A stretch of DNA of 64,000 nucleotides from SZUA-36 sp963753105 (GCA_963753105.1 CAVWBD010000001.1:1116001-1180000); one strand, 5' to 3'; numbered from the stretch's first letter, positions 1-8,702 are shown. Program-made: numbers and translations. Notes: a model not told the origin generated them from the letters alone.

Positions 1-542
1 AGGTCAGGGTCCGGTGAACTCGCCAGCGCGAGAGCACCGGCAAAACGGGGTTCATCGATATCCCCGGGATCGATACCGCCTTCGCTGGCCAATTCGGCCA
101 GCCGCCGCGCAGCCTGGATGATATCCCAGCGTCCACCATAGTTGACCGCGACGTTGGCGATCATTTGCCGGTTATCGCGGGTCAGGGTTTCAGCCTCGGA
201 CATTTTTTTCCGGATGGCGGCATTGAATGCGCTTTTGTCGCCGATAAAACGGATACAGATGCCATTGCTGTGCAGTTCGGCGACTTCCTTGTTCAATGCT
301 TTCAGGAACAGTTCCATCAGGCGGGATACCTCGCCTGCAGGGCGGTTCCAGTTTTCGCTGGAAAAGGCAAAAACTGTCAGGTTTTTTACACCGAGACGCA
401 CGCAATGTTCGATCGTGACACGCAGTGCCTTGAGCCCGGCCTGGTGGCCGAAACTACGAGGACGATTCCTGGCTTTTGCCCAGCGGCCGTTGCCGTCCAT
501 CACGATAGCGATGTGACCAGGTATGGCTGGCGCTGCAGTCAC
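1..542 (-). CDS. uppS: Isoprenyl (undecaprenyl) diphosphate synthase, 3' end off window
   Basis: Cis-prenyltransferase that makes the C55 lipid carrier for peptidoglycan and O-antigen assembly at the inner membrane. The reverse strand reads HIAIVMDGNGRWAKSRNR, the family's opening signature, with the catalytic Asp at about residue 16. SSENWNRP and the RFIGDK region follow. The frame is open to the window edge, so roughly 180 N-terminal residues are present and the C-terminus is missing. No ATG precedes the signature; the best start is GTG at 542, 29 nt after the frr stop, without a convincing Shine-Dalgarno. It is the last visible gene of the rpsB-tsf-pyrH-frr-uppS operon. Identity is secure; the start is inferred. 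Confidence 0.93.
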   Translation of the reverse strand, partial: MTAAPAIPGHIAIVMDGNGRWAKARNRPRSFGHQAGLKALRVTIEHCVRLGVKNLTVFAFSSENWNRPAGEVSRLMELFLKALNKEVAELHSNGICIRFIGDKSAFNAAIRKKMSEAETLTRDNRQMIANVAVNYGGRWDIIQAARRLAELASEGGIDPGDIDEPRFAGALALASSPDPD

Positions 543-570
543 TTGGTTGTATCGCTTTTTTTTGCGGGTA

Positions 571-1128
571 TCAAAATTCCAGCAACTCCTGCTCTTTTAC
601 CGCGACGATCTCATCTGCCTGCTTGACGTGTTCATCGGTGATCTGCTGGACTTCAGTTTCAGCCCGGCGTTCGTCGTCTTCAGAAATTTCCTTGTCTTTC
701 ATCAACTCCTTGATGTGATGAATCGCATCACGGCGGATATTGCGTATCGCGATCTTGGCATTTTCACCTTCATGATGGACGACTTTGCCGAGCGCCACGC
801 GGCGCTCCTCGGTCAACGGCGGCAGCGGGATGCGGATGACCGTACCGGCCGTCACGGGGTTGAGTCCCAGGTCGGATTTCATGATGGCCTTTTCGAGTGG
901 CTGGATCATGGTTTTATCCCAGGCGGTAACTGCCAGGGTGCGGGCGTCCTCGATCGTGACACTGGCTGCCTGGCTGATGGGCACTTCGCTGCCGTAGTAA
1001 TCCACCGTGACGTGTTCCAGCAAGCTCGGATGGGCCCTTCCAGTGCGAATCTTGGCCAATTCTCCGCGCAGTGAGTCAAGGGTCTTGTGCATGCGGATTC
1101 GCGTGTCTTTCTTGATGTCCTGAATCAT
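571..1128 (-). CDS. frr: Ribosome recycling factor
   Basis: Splits post-termination ribosomes together with EF-G in the cytoplasm. The protein is 185 residues, the usual length, and is recognisable throughout: the start MIQDIKKDTRIRMHKTLDSL, then KIRTGRAHPSLL, then the C-terminal helix with KDKEISEDDERRAE. The start at 1128 is chosen because a GGGAG box lies just upstream and the family begins there; a longer open frame up to 1374 runs into repeat DNA and is rejected. It lies between pyrH and uppS, but the pyrH-frr spacer is unusually long (322 nt) because it holds an inverted-repeat element. Confidence 0.97.
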   Translation of the reverse strand: MIQDIKKDTRIRMHKTLDSLRGELAKIRTGRAHPSLLEHVTVDYYGSEVPISQAASVTIEDARTLAVTAWDKTMIQPLEKAIMKSDLGLNPVTAGTVIRIPLPPLTEERRVALGKVVHHEGENAKIAIRNIRRDAIHHIKELMKDKEISEDDERRAETEVQQITDEHVKQADEIVAVKEQELLEF

Positions 1129-1450
1129 TATTTTCTCCCGTCTGCCAGCGTTGGGCGAGTGTTTACCGGTATGATTTTTTAGTGCTCCAAAAAGTCGTTC
1201 ACGCTGCTGTGCAGGTGAACCACTGATTCTAACCCGAATATTGTACCAGTGCACCGGCCCTGGCTTGTCCAGATATGCCTGGACTTGGGCTTCCTTTAAC
1301 CCATAGCTACTGCTATGGGATTCAGTCCAGCCCGGCGTCCATCCGCATCTGTCCCGCGCCATTATCCAGCGCACTGGTGCAATATTCGAGTTAACAGCAA
1401 AATGGGAAAAGTTGTCTGCGCAATCCTGGCAGGAATGCGCAATATGCGGG
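1129..1450. other. pyrH-frr spacer with repeat element
   Basis: No gene is seen. Most of the spacer is the 164-bp inverted-repeat element listed separately. Between it and pyrH, around 1438-1453, there is another copy of the element's terminal motif (gcaatatgcgggcta). That motif overlaps the pyrH stop codon, so a second element end may have abutted the gene. The remaining 100 nt before frr contain its ribosome-binding site. Confidence 0.7.
1230..1393. repeat. MITE-like inverted-repeat element A, copy 1
   Basis: A 164-bp non-coding element. Its ends match as imperfect inverted repeats: left 1230-1253 (taacccgaatattgtaccag...) and right 1370-1393 differ at 3 of 24 positions. Internal hairpins include cccatagc/gctatggg near 1300-1320. 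The right arm, 1327-1392, closely matches 22754-22815 in copy 2, whereas the centres differ. No transposase is encoded, so any movement would be in trans. It lies inside the transcribed pyrH-frr spacer. Confidence 0.75.
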
Positions 1451-2164
1451 CTAATTAACCAGCGTGCCGACTTTCTCGCCCTTGACGATACGCATCAGGT
1501 TGCCATGGCCGAAAACATTGAAAACCCGGATCGGCATACGCTGGTCTCGGCACAGCACGATCGCGTTGGCATCCATGACGCGCAGTTTGTCTTCAATGAC
1601 CTGGTCATATTGCAGGGAATCATACATTTCAGCGCTACTGTCAGTCTTCGGATCGGCGGAATAAACGCCATCGACCTTGGTGGCTTTCAGCACGATGTCA
1701 GCACCAATCTCGATGGCACGCAGTGCGGCCGCCGTATCGGTGGTGAAAAACGGATTGCCAGTGCCACCAGCGATGATGACAACACGGCCTTTTTCGAGAT
1801 GCCGCACAGCCCGGCGGCGTATGTAGTCCTCGCAAACATCGTGTACCGAGATTGCAGACATGACACGCGCATCGACACCGGCTTTCTCAAGGGCGTCCTG
1901 CAAGGCCAGCGAATTCATCAGCGTGGCCAGCATGCCCATGTGGTCGCCGGTGACGCGGTCGATCCCGGATTCGGCCAGCCCGGAGCCCCTGAAGATGTTA
2001 CCGCCGCCGATGACGATAGCAATCTGCACGCCGGTGTTGATGACATCCTGTACTTCATTGGCGATCCGGCCGATGATGGCCGGATCAATGCCATAGTCTT
2101 CGTCACCCAGCAGCGCTTCGCCGCTGAGTTTCAGAAGTATCCGTTGGTATCCCGGATCAGACAC
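1451..2164 (-). CDS. pyrH: UMP kinase
   Basis: Phosphorylates UMP to UDP with ATP in pyrimidine nucleotide synthesis; the bacterial enzyme is a hexamer of the amino-acid kinase fold. Visible motifs are KLSGEALLG at residues 12-20, GGGNIFRG at 53-60, the GTGNPFFTTDTAA acceptor-site loop, and KATKVDGVYSADP. The frame carries no ATG near the family's N-terminus. The start is taken as GTG at 2164, which overlaps the last codons of tsf by 8 nt and gives 237 residues against about 241 in E. coli. That overlap implies translational coupling to tsf. Its stop lies in a repeat-end motif. Confidence 0.95.
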   Translation of the reverse strand: MSDPGYQRILLKLSGEALLGDEDYGIDPAIIGRIANEVQDVINTGVQIAIVIGGGNIFRGSGLAESGIDRVTGDHMGMLATLMNSLALQDALEKAGVDARVMSAISVHDVCEDYIRRRAVRHLEKGRVVIIAGGTGNPFFTTDTAAALRAIEIGADIVLKATKVDGVYSADPKTDSSAEMYDSLQYDQVIEDKLRVMDANAIVLCRDQRMPIRVFNVFGHGNLMRIVKGEKVGTLVN

Positions 2165-3032
2165 TTTGCATCTGTTGTGCGACTTCGTCAGCGAAGTTTT
2201 CGTTCCGCTTTTCGAGGCCTTCGCCAACCACCAGGCGGGTAAACCCTTTAACCTTGGCACCCTTCTGCTGGAGCAGCTTGGCAACGGTGATATCACCGTC
2301 CTTGACAAAATCCTGGCCCAGCAAGGTGATCGTTGACAGGTGCTTGCGCATGCGGCCCGCGACCATTTTCTCGATGATCTCGGCCGGTTTGCCACTGTCT
2401 TCGGCCTGCGAGATAAGAAAACGCTTTTCTTTCTCCAGCACATCGGCAGGCACGTCATCGACATCGACGTAAGCCGGGGCCAATGCGGCAACATGCAGGG
2501 CAACATCATGGGCTACTTCAGCATCACCGCCTTCAACTTCCACCAGCACGCCAATGTGGCCGCCGTGGATATAGGCGCCGATGGTGTTATCGCTGGTCAT
2601 GCGGAAGGCACGACGCACCTGGATGTTCTCACCGATCTTCGTGATCAGGTTCTGGCGAGCGGTCTCAAGGCTGGTGCCATCGACTTCTGAAGCCATCACG
2701 GCTTCGACATCCGTTGTTGCCAGCTCAAGTGCCTGACCGGCCACCTGGTCGGCGAAGGCCAGGAAATTTTCGTCCTTGGCAACAAAGTCGGTTTCGCAAT
2801 TGATTTCAACCAGTACTGCTTCCGTGTTGTCGTCGTTGCTTGCCAGGATAACCTTGCCCTCGGCAGCGATGCGCGAGGCCTTCTTGTCGGCCTGTGCAAG
2901 TCCGATTTTGCGCAGCAGTTCTGCTGCAGCGTCCATATCGCCGTTGGCTTCAACCAGTGCTTTTTTGCATTCCATCATGCCAACGCCTGTGCGTTCGCGG
3001 AGATCTTTTACCATTGAGGCAGTTACTGCCAT
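2157..3032 (-). CDS. tsf: Elongation factor Ts
   Basis: Guanine-nucleotide exchange factor for EF-Tu. The 291-residue product has the N-terminal UBA-like domain (KDLRERTGVGMMECKKAL, residues 9-26) and the conserved TDFVAKDENF at 81-90, whose Asp-Phe pair displaces Mg2+ from EF-Tu. Length agrees with the gammaproteobacterial family (about 283-295). A purine-rich AGGAATAGG box precedes the ATG. It sits 83 nt downstream of rpsB in the standard S2-EFTs operon and overlaps the pyrH start. Confidence 0.98.
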   Translation of the reverse strand: MAVTASMVKDLRERTGVGMMECKKALVEANGDMDAAAELLRKIGLAQADKKASRIAAEGKVILASNDDNTEAVLVEINCETDFVAKDENFLAFADQVAGQALELATTDVEAVMASEVDGTSLETARQNLITKIGENIQVRRAFRMTSDNTIGAYIHGGHIGVLVEVEGGDAEVAHDVALHVAALAPAYVDVDDVPADVLEKEKRFLISQAEDSGKPAEIIEKMVAGRMRKHLSTITLLGQDFVKDGDITVAKLLQQKGAKVKGFTRLVVGEGLEKRNENFADEVAQQMQSV

Positions 3033-3115
3033 CGTCCTATTCCTTTTTCTGTCAGTTAATACGGTCCGGATTAATACCGGGTCGTAACCCCGCCGCCAGG
3101 GCGGGGTGTTTCGTT

Positions 3116-4381
3116 TCAGTCTTCAGCTGCCTTCTTTGCGACCTTTTTCTTGGTGGTCTTTTTCTTGGCAACTTTTTTCTTGGTGGTCTTTTTCTTGGCT
3201 ACCTTCTTGGCTGCGGTCTTTTTCACCGGCGCCGGTTTGCTGTCTGCTTTTTCAGCAGCCTCAACGGGCGCAGCTTTCTCTTCAACGGCCTCAACCGGTG
3301 CAGCCTTCTCCTCGGCTGCCGGTGCTTTTGCCTCAGCTGGAGCAGCTTCTTCAGCGGGTGCGGCTTTCTCTTCAACGGCCTCAACCGGTGCAGCCTTCTC
3401 CTCGGCCGCTGGTGCTTTCGCCTCAGCCGGAGCAGCTTCTTCAGCGGGTGCGGCTTTCTCTTCAACAGCCTCAACCGGTGCAGCCTTCTCCTCGGCCGCT
3501 GGTGCTTTCGCCTCAGCCGGAGCAGCTTCTTCCTCGGCGGGTGCGTTTGCCACGGGCGCCTTCTTTACCACGACTTTCTTGGCTACTTTCTTCTTGGCAG
3601 CTTTTTGCGGCTTGGCTTTTTGTGGCTTGGCGGAGCGCTTGATCGGGTTGCCATATTCGTCCAGTTCCACGAATTCGTCCGCGTCATCGATATGTGGGAC
3701 AGCTGCACGGCCTTCCAGCACGGCGTCAGCAGCCATTTGAGTGTAGAGACGAATGGAGCGAATGGCGTCGTCATTGCCCGGGATTACGTAGTCAATGTCG
3801 TTCGGTGAGCAATTGGTATCAACCACGGCAATTACGGGGATGCCCAGTTTGCGTGCTTCCTTGACAGCAATGTCTTCGTGACCGACATCAACCACAAACA
3901 TGGCATCGGGCAGACCTTTCATGTCCTTGATACCGCCCAGGCTCTTCTCGAGCTTGTCACGCTCACGGGTCAGCTGCAGAACCTCTTTCTTCACCAGGCG
4001 GGCAAAACTGCCGTCTTCTTCCATTTTTTCGATCTGGCGCAGGCGTTTGATGGATTGCCGGATGGTGCGGAAATTGGTCAGCATGCCACCGAGCCAGCGG
4101 TGGGATACATAGGGCATACCGCAACGCTCTGCTTCTTCTGCGATGGACTTGGAGGCGGCACGTTTGGTGCCGACAAAAATCACGGAGCCGCGTTTGGAGG
4201 CGATCTTGCCAATGAAATTCATGGCATCGATCATCATGGGCAGTGATTTTTCGAGATTAATGATATGGATCTTGCCACGTGACCCGAAAATATAGGGGGC
4301 CATTTTGGGATCCCAGTAACGGGTCTGGTGACCAAAGTGCACGCCGGCTTCAAGCATCTGGCGCATGGTGATATTAGGCAT
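3116..4381 (-). CDS. rpsB: 30S ribosomal protein S2 with long repetitive C-terminal tail
   Basis: Small-subunit ribosomal protein that docks on the 30S together with S1. Residues 1-245 are a normal S2 (MPNITMRQMLEAGVHFGHQT through DDADEFVELDEYGNPIKR), matching the usual full length of about 240. Beyond it lie about 175 further residues of low complexity. These are a basic stretch (251-274, KPQKAAKKKVAKK), three near-identical 30-residue acidic/Ala-Pro repeats (286-315, 316-345, 346-375), and a histone H1-like basic end (387-418, repeats of KKVAKKKTT). The DNA repeat period is 90 bp. The reading frame is intact with a normal stop, so the tail looks genuine. First gene of the operon, with a strong promoter and long leader upstream. 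Confidence 0.97.
   Translation of the reverse strand: MPNITMRQMLEAGVHFGHQTRYWDPKMAPYIFGSRGKIHIINLEKSLPMMIDAMNFIGKIASKRGSVIFVGTKRAASKSIAEEAERCGMPYVSHRWLGGMLTNFRTIRQSIKRLRQIEKMEEDGSFARLVKKEVLQLTRERDKLEKSLGGIKDMKGLPDAMFVVDVGHEDIAVKEARKLGIPVIAVVDTNCSPNDIDYVIPGNDDAIRSIRLYTQMAADAVLEGRAAVPHIDDADEFVELDEYGNPIKRSAKPQKAKPQKAAKKKVAKKVVVKKAPVANAPAEEEAAPAEAKAPAAEEKAAPVEAVEEKAAPAEEAAPAEAKAPAAEEKAAPVEAVEEKAAPAEEAAPAEAKAPAAEEKAAPVEAVEEKAAPVEAAEKADSKPAPVKKTAAKKVAKKKTTKKKVAKKKTTKKKVAKKAAED
3246..3525. repeat. 90-bp in-frame tandem repeats inside rpsB
   Basis: About three tandem copies with a 90-bp period; for example agcagcttct recurs at 3341, 3431 and 3521. They encode a 30-residue acidic/Ala-Pro unit that reads approximately PAEEAAPAEAKAPAAEEKAA plus PVEAVEEKAA. 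Copies are almost identical at the DNA level, suggesting recent expansion, and copy number may vary between strains or be collapsed in assemblies. Confidence 0.9.
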
Positions 4382-4587
4382 TTCTTTTATCCTTCAAATA
4401 GCAGAAACCCAGCAACCCATGATCTTGCATCTGGTGCCGCTGACTTCCCGGGTTAATCCTCCACATACCCTGTCCGGAAACCCTGTTGTGCAGGGCACCC
4501 AACCGGACGGTTGCGGTATGCGTGTGTATTTGATGCCGTAAATCCGGCATCTCGTTTCTCCGGTCATGACTAGCACGTCCGAGAGAG
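4382..4587 (-). promoter_or_regulatory. rpsB 5' leader, possible autoregulatory RNA
   Basis: About 205 nt of transcribed leader between the promoter and the rpsB start. On the minus strand it can form a hairpin with arms gatgcc/ggcatc near 4538-4557. It also contains ggtatgtggaggattaac close to the gene, which resembles from memory the conserved core of the gammaproteobacterial rpsB leader (the t44 RNA), used for feedback control by S2. The resemblance has not been tested with a covariance model. Several short open frames here are not credible genes. Confidence 0.5.
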
Positions 4588-4593
4588 CAGGGC

Positions 4594-4622
4594 TTTATAC
4601 CAGAAAAGGCGTAAATGGGCAA
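4594..4622 (-). promoter_or_regulatory. Sigma-70-type promoter for rpsB operon
   Basis: On the minus strand, TTGCCC (4617-4622) and TATAAA (4594-4599) are separated by exactly 17 nt. The discriminator after the -10 is GC-rich (gccctgc), as in stringently controlled ribosomal promoters. It lies about 205 nt upstream of the rpsB start. Confidence 0.65.
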
Positions 4623-5329
4623 TAGTTTTGCCCATTTGGGAGGGATTTCGCCTCTTCGGCGAGTTCCTTTTCTTTGCGTGCCCAAAGAGGTGCCGGGTGA
4701 GCGCCTGTCCTTTTCAGAAAACGCGGTTCTGGCTCCGCCGGGTATTCCTTCCCGTGATTGTAGGGCACCGGCTCACTGTGCGTCCTGCGCTCGCGGCATA
4801 CCGTTCATCCTGAACATAAGCGGCCTCCGTGACGCATTTCTGTCACACGTCGCCCAGTGGTTCACCGGTATGTGCTCCAACGGCGCAGCCCGACGAGCAA
4901 CCCTCTCCTTCGAAATGCCTTAACGGGGCTGGCCTCACAGGACATCCTGTCCTGATCGGCCGAATTGTGCATCCCGCACATTCCTCCCCTAACGACTGTC
5001 AGGTTCGGTGCGGTGCTCGAATGTCGCTCACACCGGCAAGCAACCGGGCTGTTATAACGTGGTCAAATGCGAGTGTTCTTGAGGCCTGCAGTGGAGTATT
5101 TCAAGCTGTGCCGGGCGTGATCCTTACCCGGTGACCGTCATTCGTCGGGACACGAATGAACGAGCGCCCATGGCAGGGATTGTTCCGGACAACCACCTGT
5201 ATCTGCCTCGATCCCTGGAGGTCAGACGGCCTAGAGCGTGTCCCGGGAAGGCATACCCGGCGCAGCGCCTTCCCCTGGCTTAAGCGCGGTAGCAGTGGTT
5301 CAGACCTATTTCCCGGGGAAGCCGTAAGC
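4623..5329. other. Gene-free, repeat-rich spacer
   Basis: About 700 nt with no credible gene. Around 4660-4690 is ccttttctttgcgtgcccaa, a remnant of a widespread proteobacterial repeat (recognised from memory). At 4733-4822 is an inverted copy of the repeat at 7582-7640. At 5168-5230 is a copy of a unit (ggcagggattgttcc ... ccctggaggtcag) that occurs twice at 45.48-45.61 kb. Around 5235-5330 are GC-rich palindromes (cccgggaaggcatacccgg). It looks like an accumulation of short palindromic repeats. Confidence 0.6.
4733..4822 (-). repeat. REP-like dispersed repeat, inverted copy
   Basis: The reverse strand reads ttatgttcaggatgaacggt followed by atgccgcg and gcaggacgcacag. It matches the plus-strand copy at about 7582-7640 with few changes and shares its core with copies at 45.47 and 52.33 kb. 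Short, non-coding and intergenic. Confidence 0.6.
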
Positions 5330-6069
5330 TTAAGCCAGTTCTTTTTTGACGGCGTCCAGCCAGGGTTTCTGGCTTTTGCGGAAGTGTGGCGGGGCGAGCT
5401 TGGCGTCGTTCAGGATGGATTCAAATTCTTTGCGGGCTGCGTTCTCCTGGCCGTTCGAAGCAAGGCACAGCGCCAGGCGGTACCTCGCCTCGACACCGGG
5501 GAAGTAGCCGGACACGGCTGAATACTCCCGGATAGCCGCTTCATTCTGGTTTTGTGCCTCGAGTGACGCGTGCGTAGAGCAGGTGGCCTTCGGCGGAGCG
5601 GAAGTCAGGGTTGTTTTCCTGCAGGGATTCAAGTGTTTTCGACTGCCTCAGCGGTCGGTCTTTCTCGAACTGGAGGCGGGCTTTGAGCAATAACAGTGTT
5701 GGTTCGGTCTCGAACAGACCTTTGAGCGCCTGCTCGATGATTTCTTCGGCCTCATCGGTTTTGTCGGCATCCAGCAGGGATTCTGCGTATCGACGGCTGT
5801 TATCGACATTGGGTGATTGTTGCCAGGCGGCCTCGTGTTGCCGCAGGTCCGGCGCCGGGGTTCAATGTCTGTTTAACGCTCCTGACAGCACGTTGGCCCG
5901 TGATGCTGCCGGAAAACTCAGGCAATAACTCGATTACAAGGTAGGCGATGCCGCCGATCAGGGGCATGAAAAGCAATGCCATGATCCAGTAACGGTTACG
6001 GCCACTTTTGAGCACGTGGATGATCAGGACCAATTGGACAAGCCAGATAATGATGGACAATGGGGCCAC
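5330..6069 (-). pseudogene. Membrane-anchored TPR protein (PLDc_N-like), frameshifted
   Basis: Reading frames in three phases combine into one protein of about 245 residues. The N-terminus (GTG at 6067-6069) has two membrane segments around LSIIIWLVQLVLIIHVLK and WIMALLFMPLIGGIAYLVIE, resembling the PLDc_N / cardiolipin-synthase N-terminal segment. After a frameshift near 5852 come TPR-like helices (RRYAESLLDADKTDEAEEII, LLLLKARLQFEKDRP). A compensating pair of shifts lies near 5635-5660, then another near 5575 leads into ASLEAQNQNEAAIREYSAVS and the stop at 5330. Function is not known; a tetratricopeptide scaffold at the inner membrane is inferred. Single-base indels suggest sequence error as much as decay. 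Confidence 0.6.
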
Positions 6070-6373
6070 AATACGTTAATCCATTAGTAGTTTATGGGGA
6101 CACATACATCGATTTGGCAGTTGTGACAGATAAGAATAAGGTTTAAGAGTCGGCCAAAGTATGTCATATTTACCATATATGGACTTGCAGGACGCTGGTT
6201 CAAGTATTTAAACAAGGATTGTTCCAGCCTTTTTAGTCCCGCGAAATTAACCATTGGCCGTGCAGGATGGCACGGTCACGCGTCGCCAACTTCCATGCTC
6301 GTACGTGGTGTACGGGCAGGGATAAGTGTCCGCGAAGCAAACCAGCAGTGAATGCTGGAACAGGGAGGTTTCA
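6070..6373. other. Spacer without gene
   Basis: About 300 nt, AT-richer in the first half. Short hairpins are visible (ccagca/tgctgg at about 6341-6357; cgtgc/gcacg near 6260-6275). GGGAGG at 6363-6368 is the ribosome-binding site of the next gene. No gene or clear promoter is recognised. Confidence 0.4.
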
Positions 6374-7422
6374 ATGTTTAACCATTGGGCCAGAAGTTAC
6401 TTGCGTTTGCCCGGCAAGGGGTTTGCGGGTATTACTTTCAAGGCGGTTACCGCCTCCTTGGCGTACCTGTGTTTTACAGGTTCCACCGCCGTTGCATCAT
6501 CGTTTGGTATGGTGGCAGACAATGCCTCGGATGAGTTGCGTGTGTTCGATGTGGAAACCGGCGTCGTTGTCGCAAGCCTGAAGGGCACGACGAGCCGGAT
6601 CAGTGGTGATTGCGCGATGAGCGAAGACCAGGTCACCGGTTTTTCAAGCCACGCCAACCGGCGTATCGCGGTGTACGAGCTTTCCATGCATCCAGGACGC
6701 GGCAGGGTATCGATATCTCTGATATCGAGATCAGTAACGCCGGTGTGGACATGTCACTCAGCCCGGATGGCAGTCTGCTGGTCAGTGTCGGAGCGGGTAA
6801 TACGTATGAGCCTTTATCCATTGTTGATACGCAGAGCAGGACAGAAATAGCGACCGCCGAACTGTTCCTCGACCATACATCGGCGGAATTCTGCGATGAC
6901 GGAACCCTGCTGGTGACCACCACTTACGGTCACTCGCACGTCATGCCGTTCGATAACGCCGTCTATGACGCACGCGTCAGCCCGGCGGGTGAGTTGCAGC
7001 TTGTCGGCAACCGCCTGAGCAGCGGTGCGCAACCCAATAATGCCAGTTGCGCACCAGGATCGAGGGCTGGCGTACTGCTGGACCGTAACGGTGGCCTGAC
7101 TTCATTTACATTACCGGGTCTGGATAAAGCCGATTTTGCAGACTTGCATGGCGCAACTGCAGTTGCAGCAGTATTTAACCACGTGGGTGATCGTTTGTAT
7201 GTCAGGACCAGCGCGGAGGTCGTCGCTTTTGATTACAACCCGCTCAATGGTGTGATGCAGCTGGACTGGGTACAGCCCGTGTCGTTTTCTGCTGAATACT
7301 TCGGTATCGACCAGATAGCCGTTGATCCTGAGATGGCCAGGTTTACGTGGATGGCGGGAAAGTCGCTGTTGATCCTTGACCCGGAAAATGGCGCCCGGAT
7401 CTGGCGCCATTCACACGGGTGA
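6374..7422 (+). CDS. Exported beta-propeller-like (YVTN/WD40-type) protein, frameshifted
   Basis: The start ATG at 6374 follows a good GGGAGG site. The N-terminus has a basic stretch and hydrophobic segment (AVTASLAYLCFTGSTAVASS), probably a signal peptide. The following text has propeller-blade features (NASDELRVFDVETGVVVASL, then DMSLSPDGSLLVSVGAGNTY, RLYVRTSAEVVAFDYNP). The frame changes near 6690-6705, joining HANRRIAVYEL to RQGIDISDIEISNAG. It ends at 7422 in RIWRHSHG. A frame change near 7417 would extend it to about 7530 with an Ala/Thr-rich end, which is possible but weak. No catalytic motif is visible, so only a blade-forming extracytoplasmic protein can be proposed. Confidence 0.55.
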
Positions 7423-7715
7423 TGCAACGGGTGTCTGTTTTGCACACCGCCAGCGGCATACACCTATTGTTGATGTCGCAGCCGACACCACGCCAGCCAA
7501 CACTGCATCTGCCGGCGGCACTACGCCCTGAAAACAACCTTTGGCAGTGGCCAGGCATAGCTGGCCGCGATTCTCCTGGTGATTATGTTCAGGACGAACG
7601 GTATGCCGCGGGTGCAGGATGCACAGGAGCGGCCACCGTCCATCCTTGGACATAATCACTTACAATTGATCGAATTACCCTGTCTCATTGACTGAAATAT
7701 TCGGAGTGTTTTGCC
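7423..7715. repeat. Spacer with REP-like dispersed repeat
   Basis: The segment 7582-7655 (ttatgttcaggacgaacggt, then atgccgcgggtgcaggatgc) is the plus-strand copy of the repeat found inverted at 4733-4822 and partly at 45.47-45.65 kb. The segment 7550-7580 forms a small palindrome (ggccaggcatagctggcc). The last 40 nt carry the ribosome-binding site (cggagtg) of the next gene. Confidence 0.55.
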
Positions 7716-8702
7716 ATGAAACTCGCGTCTTTGAAAATCGGTGGCCGGGATGGCCGCCTCATCCTGGTCAGCCGGAACCTTGAAAACTACGTGCCCGCGG
7801 GCGATATCGCGCTCACCTTGCAGGCCGCCCTCGATGACTGGCAACAGACGGCTCCGAGGCTGAACGCCCGTTATGACGAACTGAATCGCGGTGCGATCAG
7901 AAACATCGCGCCGCTGGATGTAACAGCATTGGCAGCACCCCTGCCAAGAGCCTACGAGTTCGTTGACGGCAGCGCCTACCTGCCACACGTGGAGAGGGTG
8001 CGCCGGGCCCGTGGTGCCGAAGTCCCGGAATCCTTTTATGTCGATCCCCTGATGTACCAGGCCACATCGGCGGGCTTTTTGGGTCCACGCGACCCGGTAC
8101 CCGTGGTGAGCGAGGAATACGGTATCGATTTCGAGTCCGAGATCATCGTGGTGACCGACGACGTGCCGATGGCTGTAACTGCGGAAAAGGCGGATTCCCA
8201 TATCCAGTTGATTGGCCTGATCAACGATGTGAGTCTGCGCAACCTGATCCCGGCCGAACTGGCCAAGGGATTCGGTTTTTTACAGTCCAAGCCACGCTCT
8301 GCCCTGTCACCTGTGCTGGTGACACCCGATGAACTGGGTGAACACTGGCGGGACAGCACACTGTCGCTGCCATTGCACAGCACGCTCAACGGTGCCTTTT
8401 TCGGTAACCCCGAGGCGGGAACGGACATGCAGTTCAATTTTGCCCAGCTCATCGCCCATGCGGCTAAAACCAGGCCGCTGGCGGCCGGCACCATCGTCGG
8501 GTCAGGGACCATCGCCAACGAGGATACCGGTAAAGGCGCCTCGTGCCTGGCTGAAATCCGGATGCTGGAAATCATCGCGGATGGCAAGCCATCCACGTCT
8601 TTCATGAAGTTCGGTGACACGATACGTATTGAAATGCTCGATGCTGAAGGCGCCTCGATTTTTGGCGCCATCGAACAGCAGATTGTTCAGTATGACCACT
8701 GA
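7716..8702 (+). CDS. Fumarylacetoacetate hydrolase family protein
   Basis: FAH-fold enzyme of 328 residues. Metal-ligand signatures are present: ESFYVDPLMYQ in the N-terminal part, DFESEIIVVTDD for the acidic ligands, and GTIVGSGTIANED near the C-terminus. The family cleaves C-C bonds of acylpyruvates; the classical member splits fumarylacetoacetate to fumarate and acetoacetate in tyrosine breakdown. The next gene overlaps it by 11 nt and encodes maleylacetoacetate isomerase, the preceding step, so a tyrosine or homogentisate route is likely. Homogentisate dioxygenase is not in the window. The short bacterial form differs from the 420-residue eukaryotic FAH, so substrate assignment is inference. 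ATG at 7716 follows CGGAGTG. Confidence 0.88.
   Translation: MKLASLKIGGRDGRLILVSRNLENYVPAGDIALTLQAALDDWQQTAPRLNARYDELNRGAIRNIAPLDVTALAAPLPRAYEFVDGSAYLPHVERVRRARGAEVPESFYVDPLMYQATSAGFLGPRDPVPVVSEEYGIDFESEIIVVTDDVPMAVTAEKADSHIQLIGLINDVSLRNLIPAELAKGFGFLQSKPRSALSPVLVTPDELGEHWRDSTLSLPLHSTLNGAFFGNPEAGTDMQFNFAQLIAHAAKTRPLAAGTIVGSGTIANEDTGKGASCLAEIRMLEIIADGKPSTSFMKFGDTIRIEMLDAEGASIFGAIEQQIVQYDH

Noticed and set aside
1129..1374. Upstream extension of frr
   Set aside because: The added residues translate the inverted-repeat element; a ribosome-binding site and the family start lie at 1128.
3150..3740. Long open frames antisense to the rpsB tail, rich in Phe/Ala/Ser
   Set aside because: They are produced by the low-complexity GC-rich repeats on the other strand; no ribosome-binding site or family resemblance.
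4374..4685. Open frame covering the rpsB leader
   Set aside because: It lies over the promoter and leader RNA and resembles no protein; better explained as untranslated.
5036..5130. Possible small gene in the 4.6-5.3 kb spacer
   Set aside because: Only repeat-derived short frames are present, with no conserved motif or start signal.
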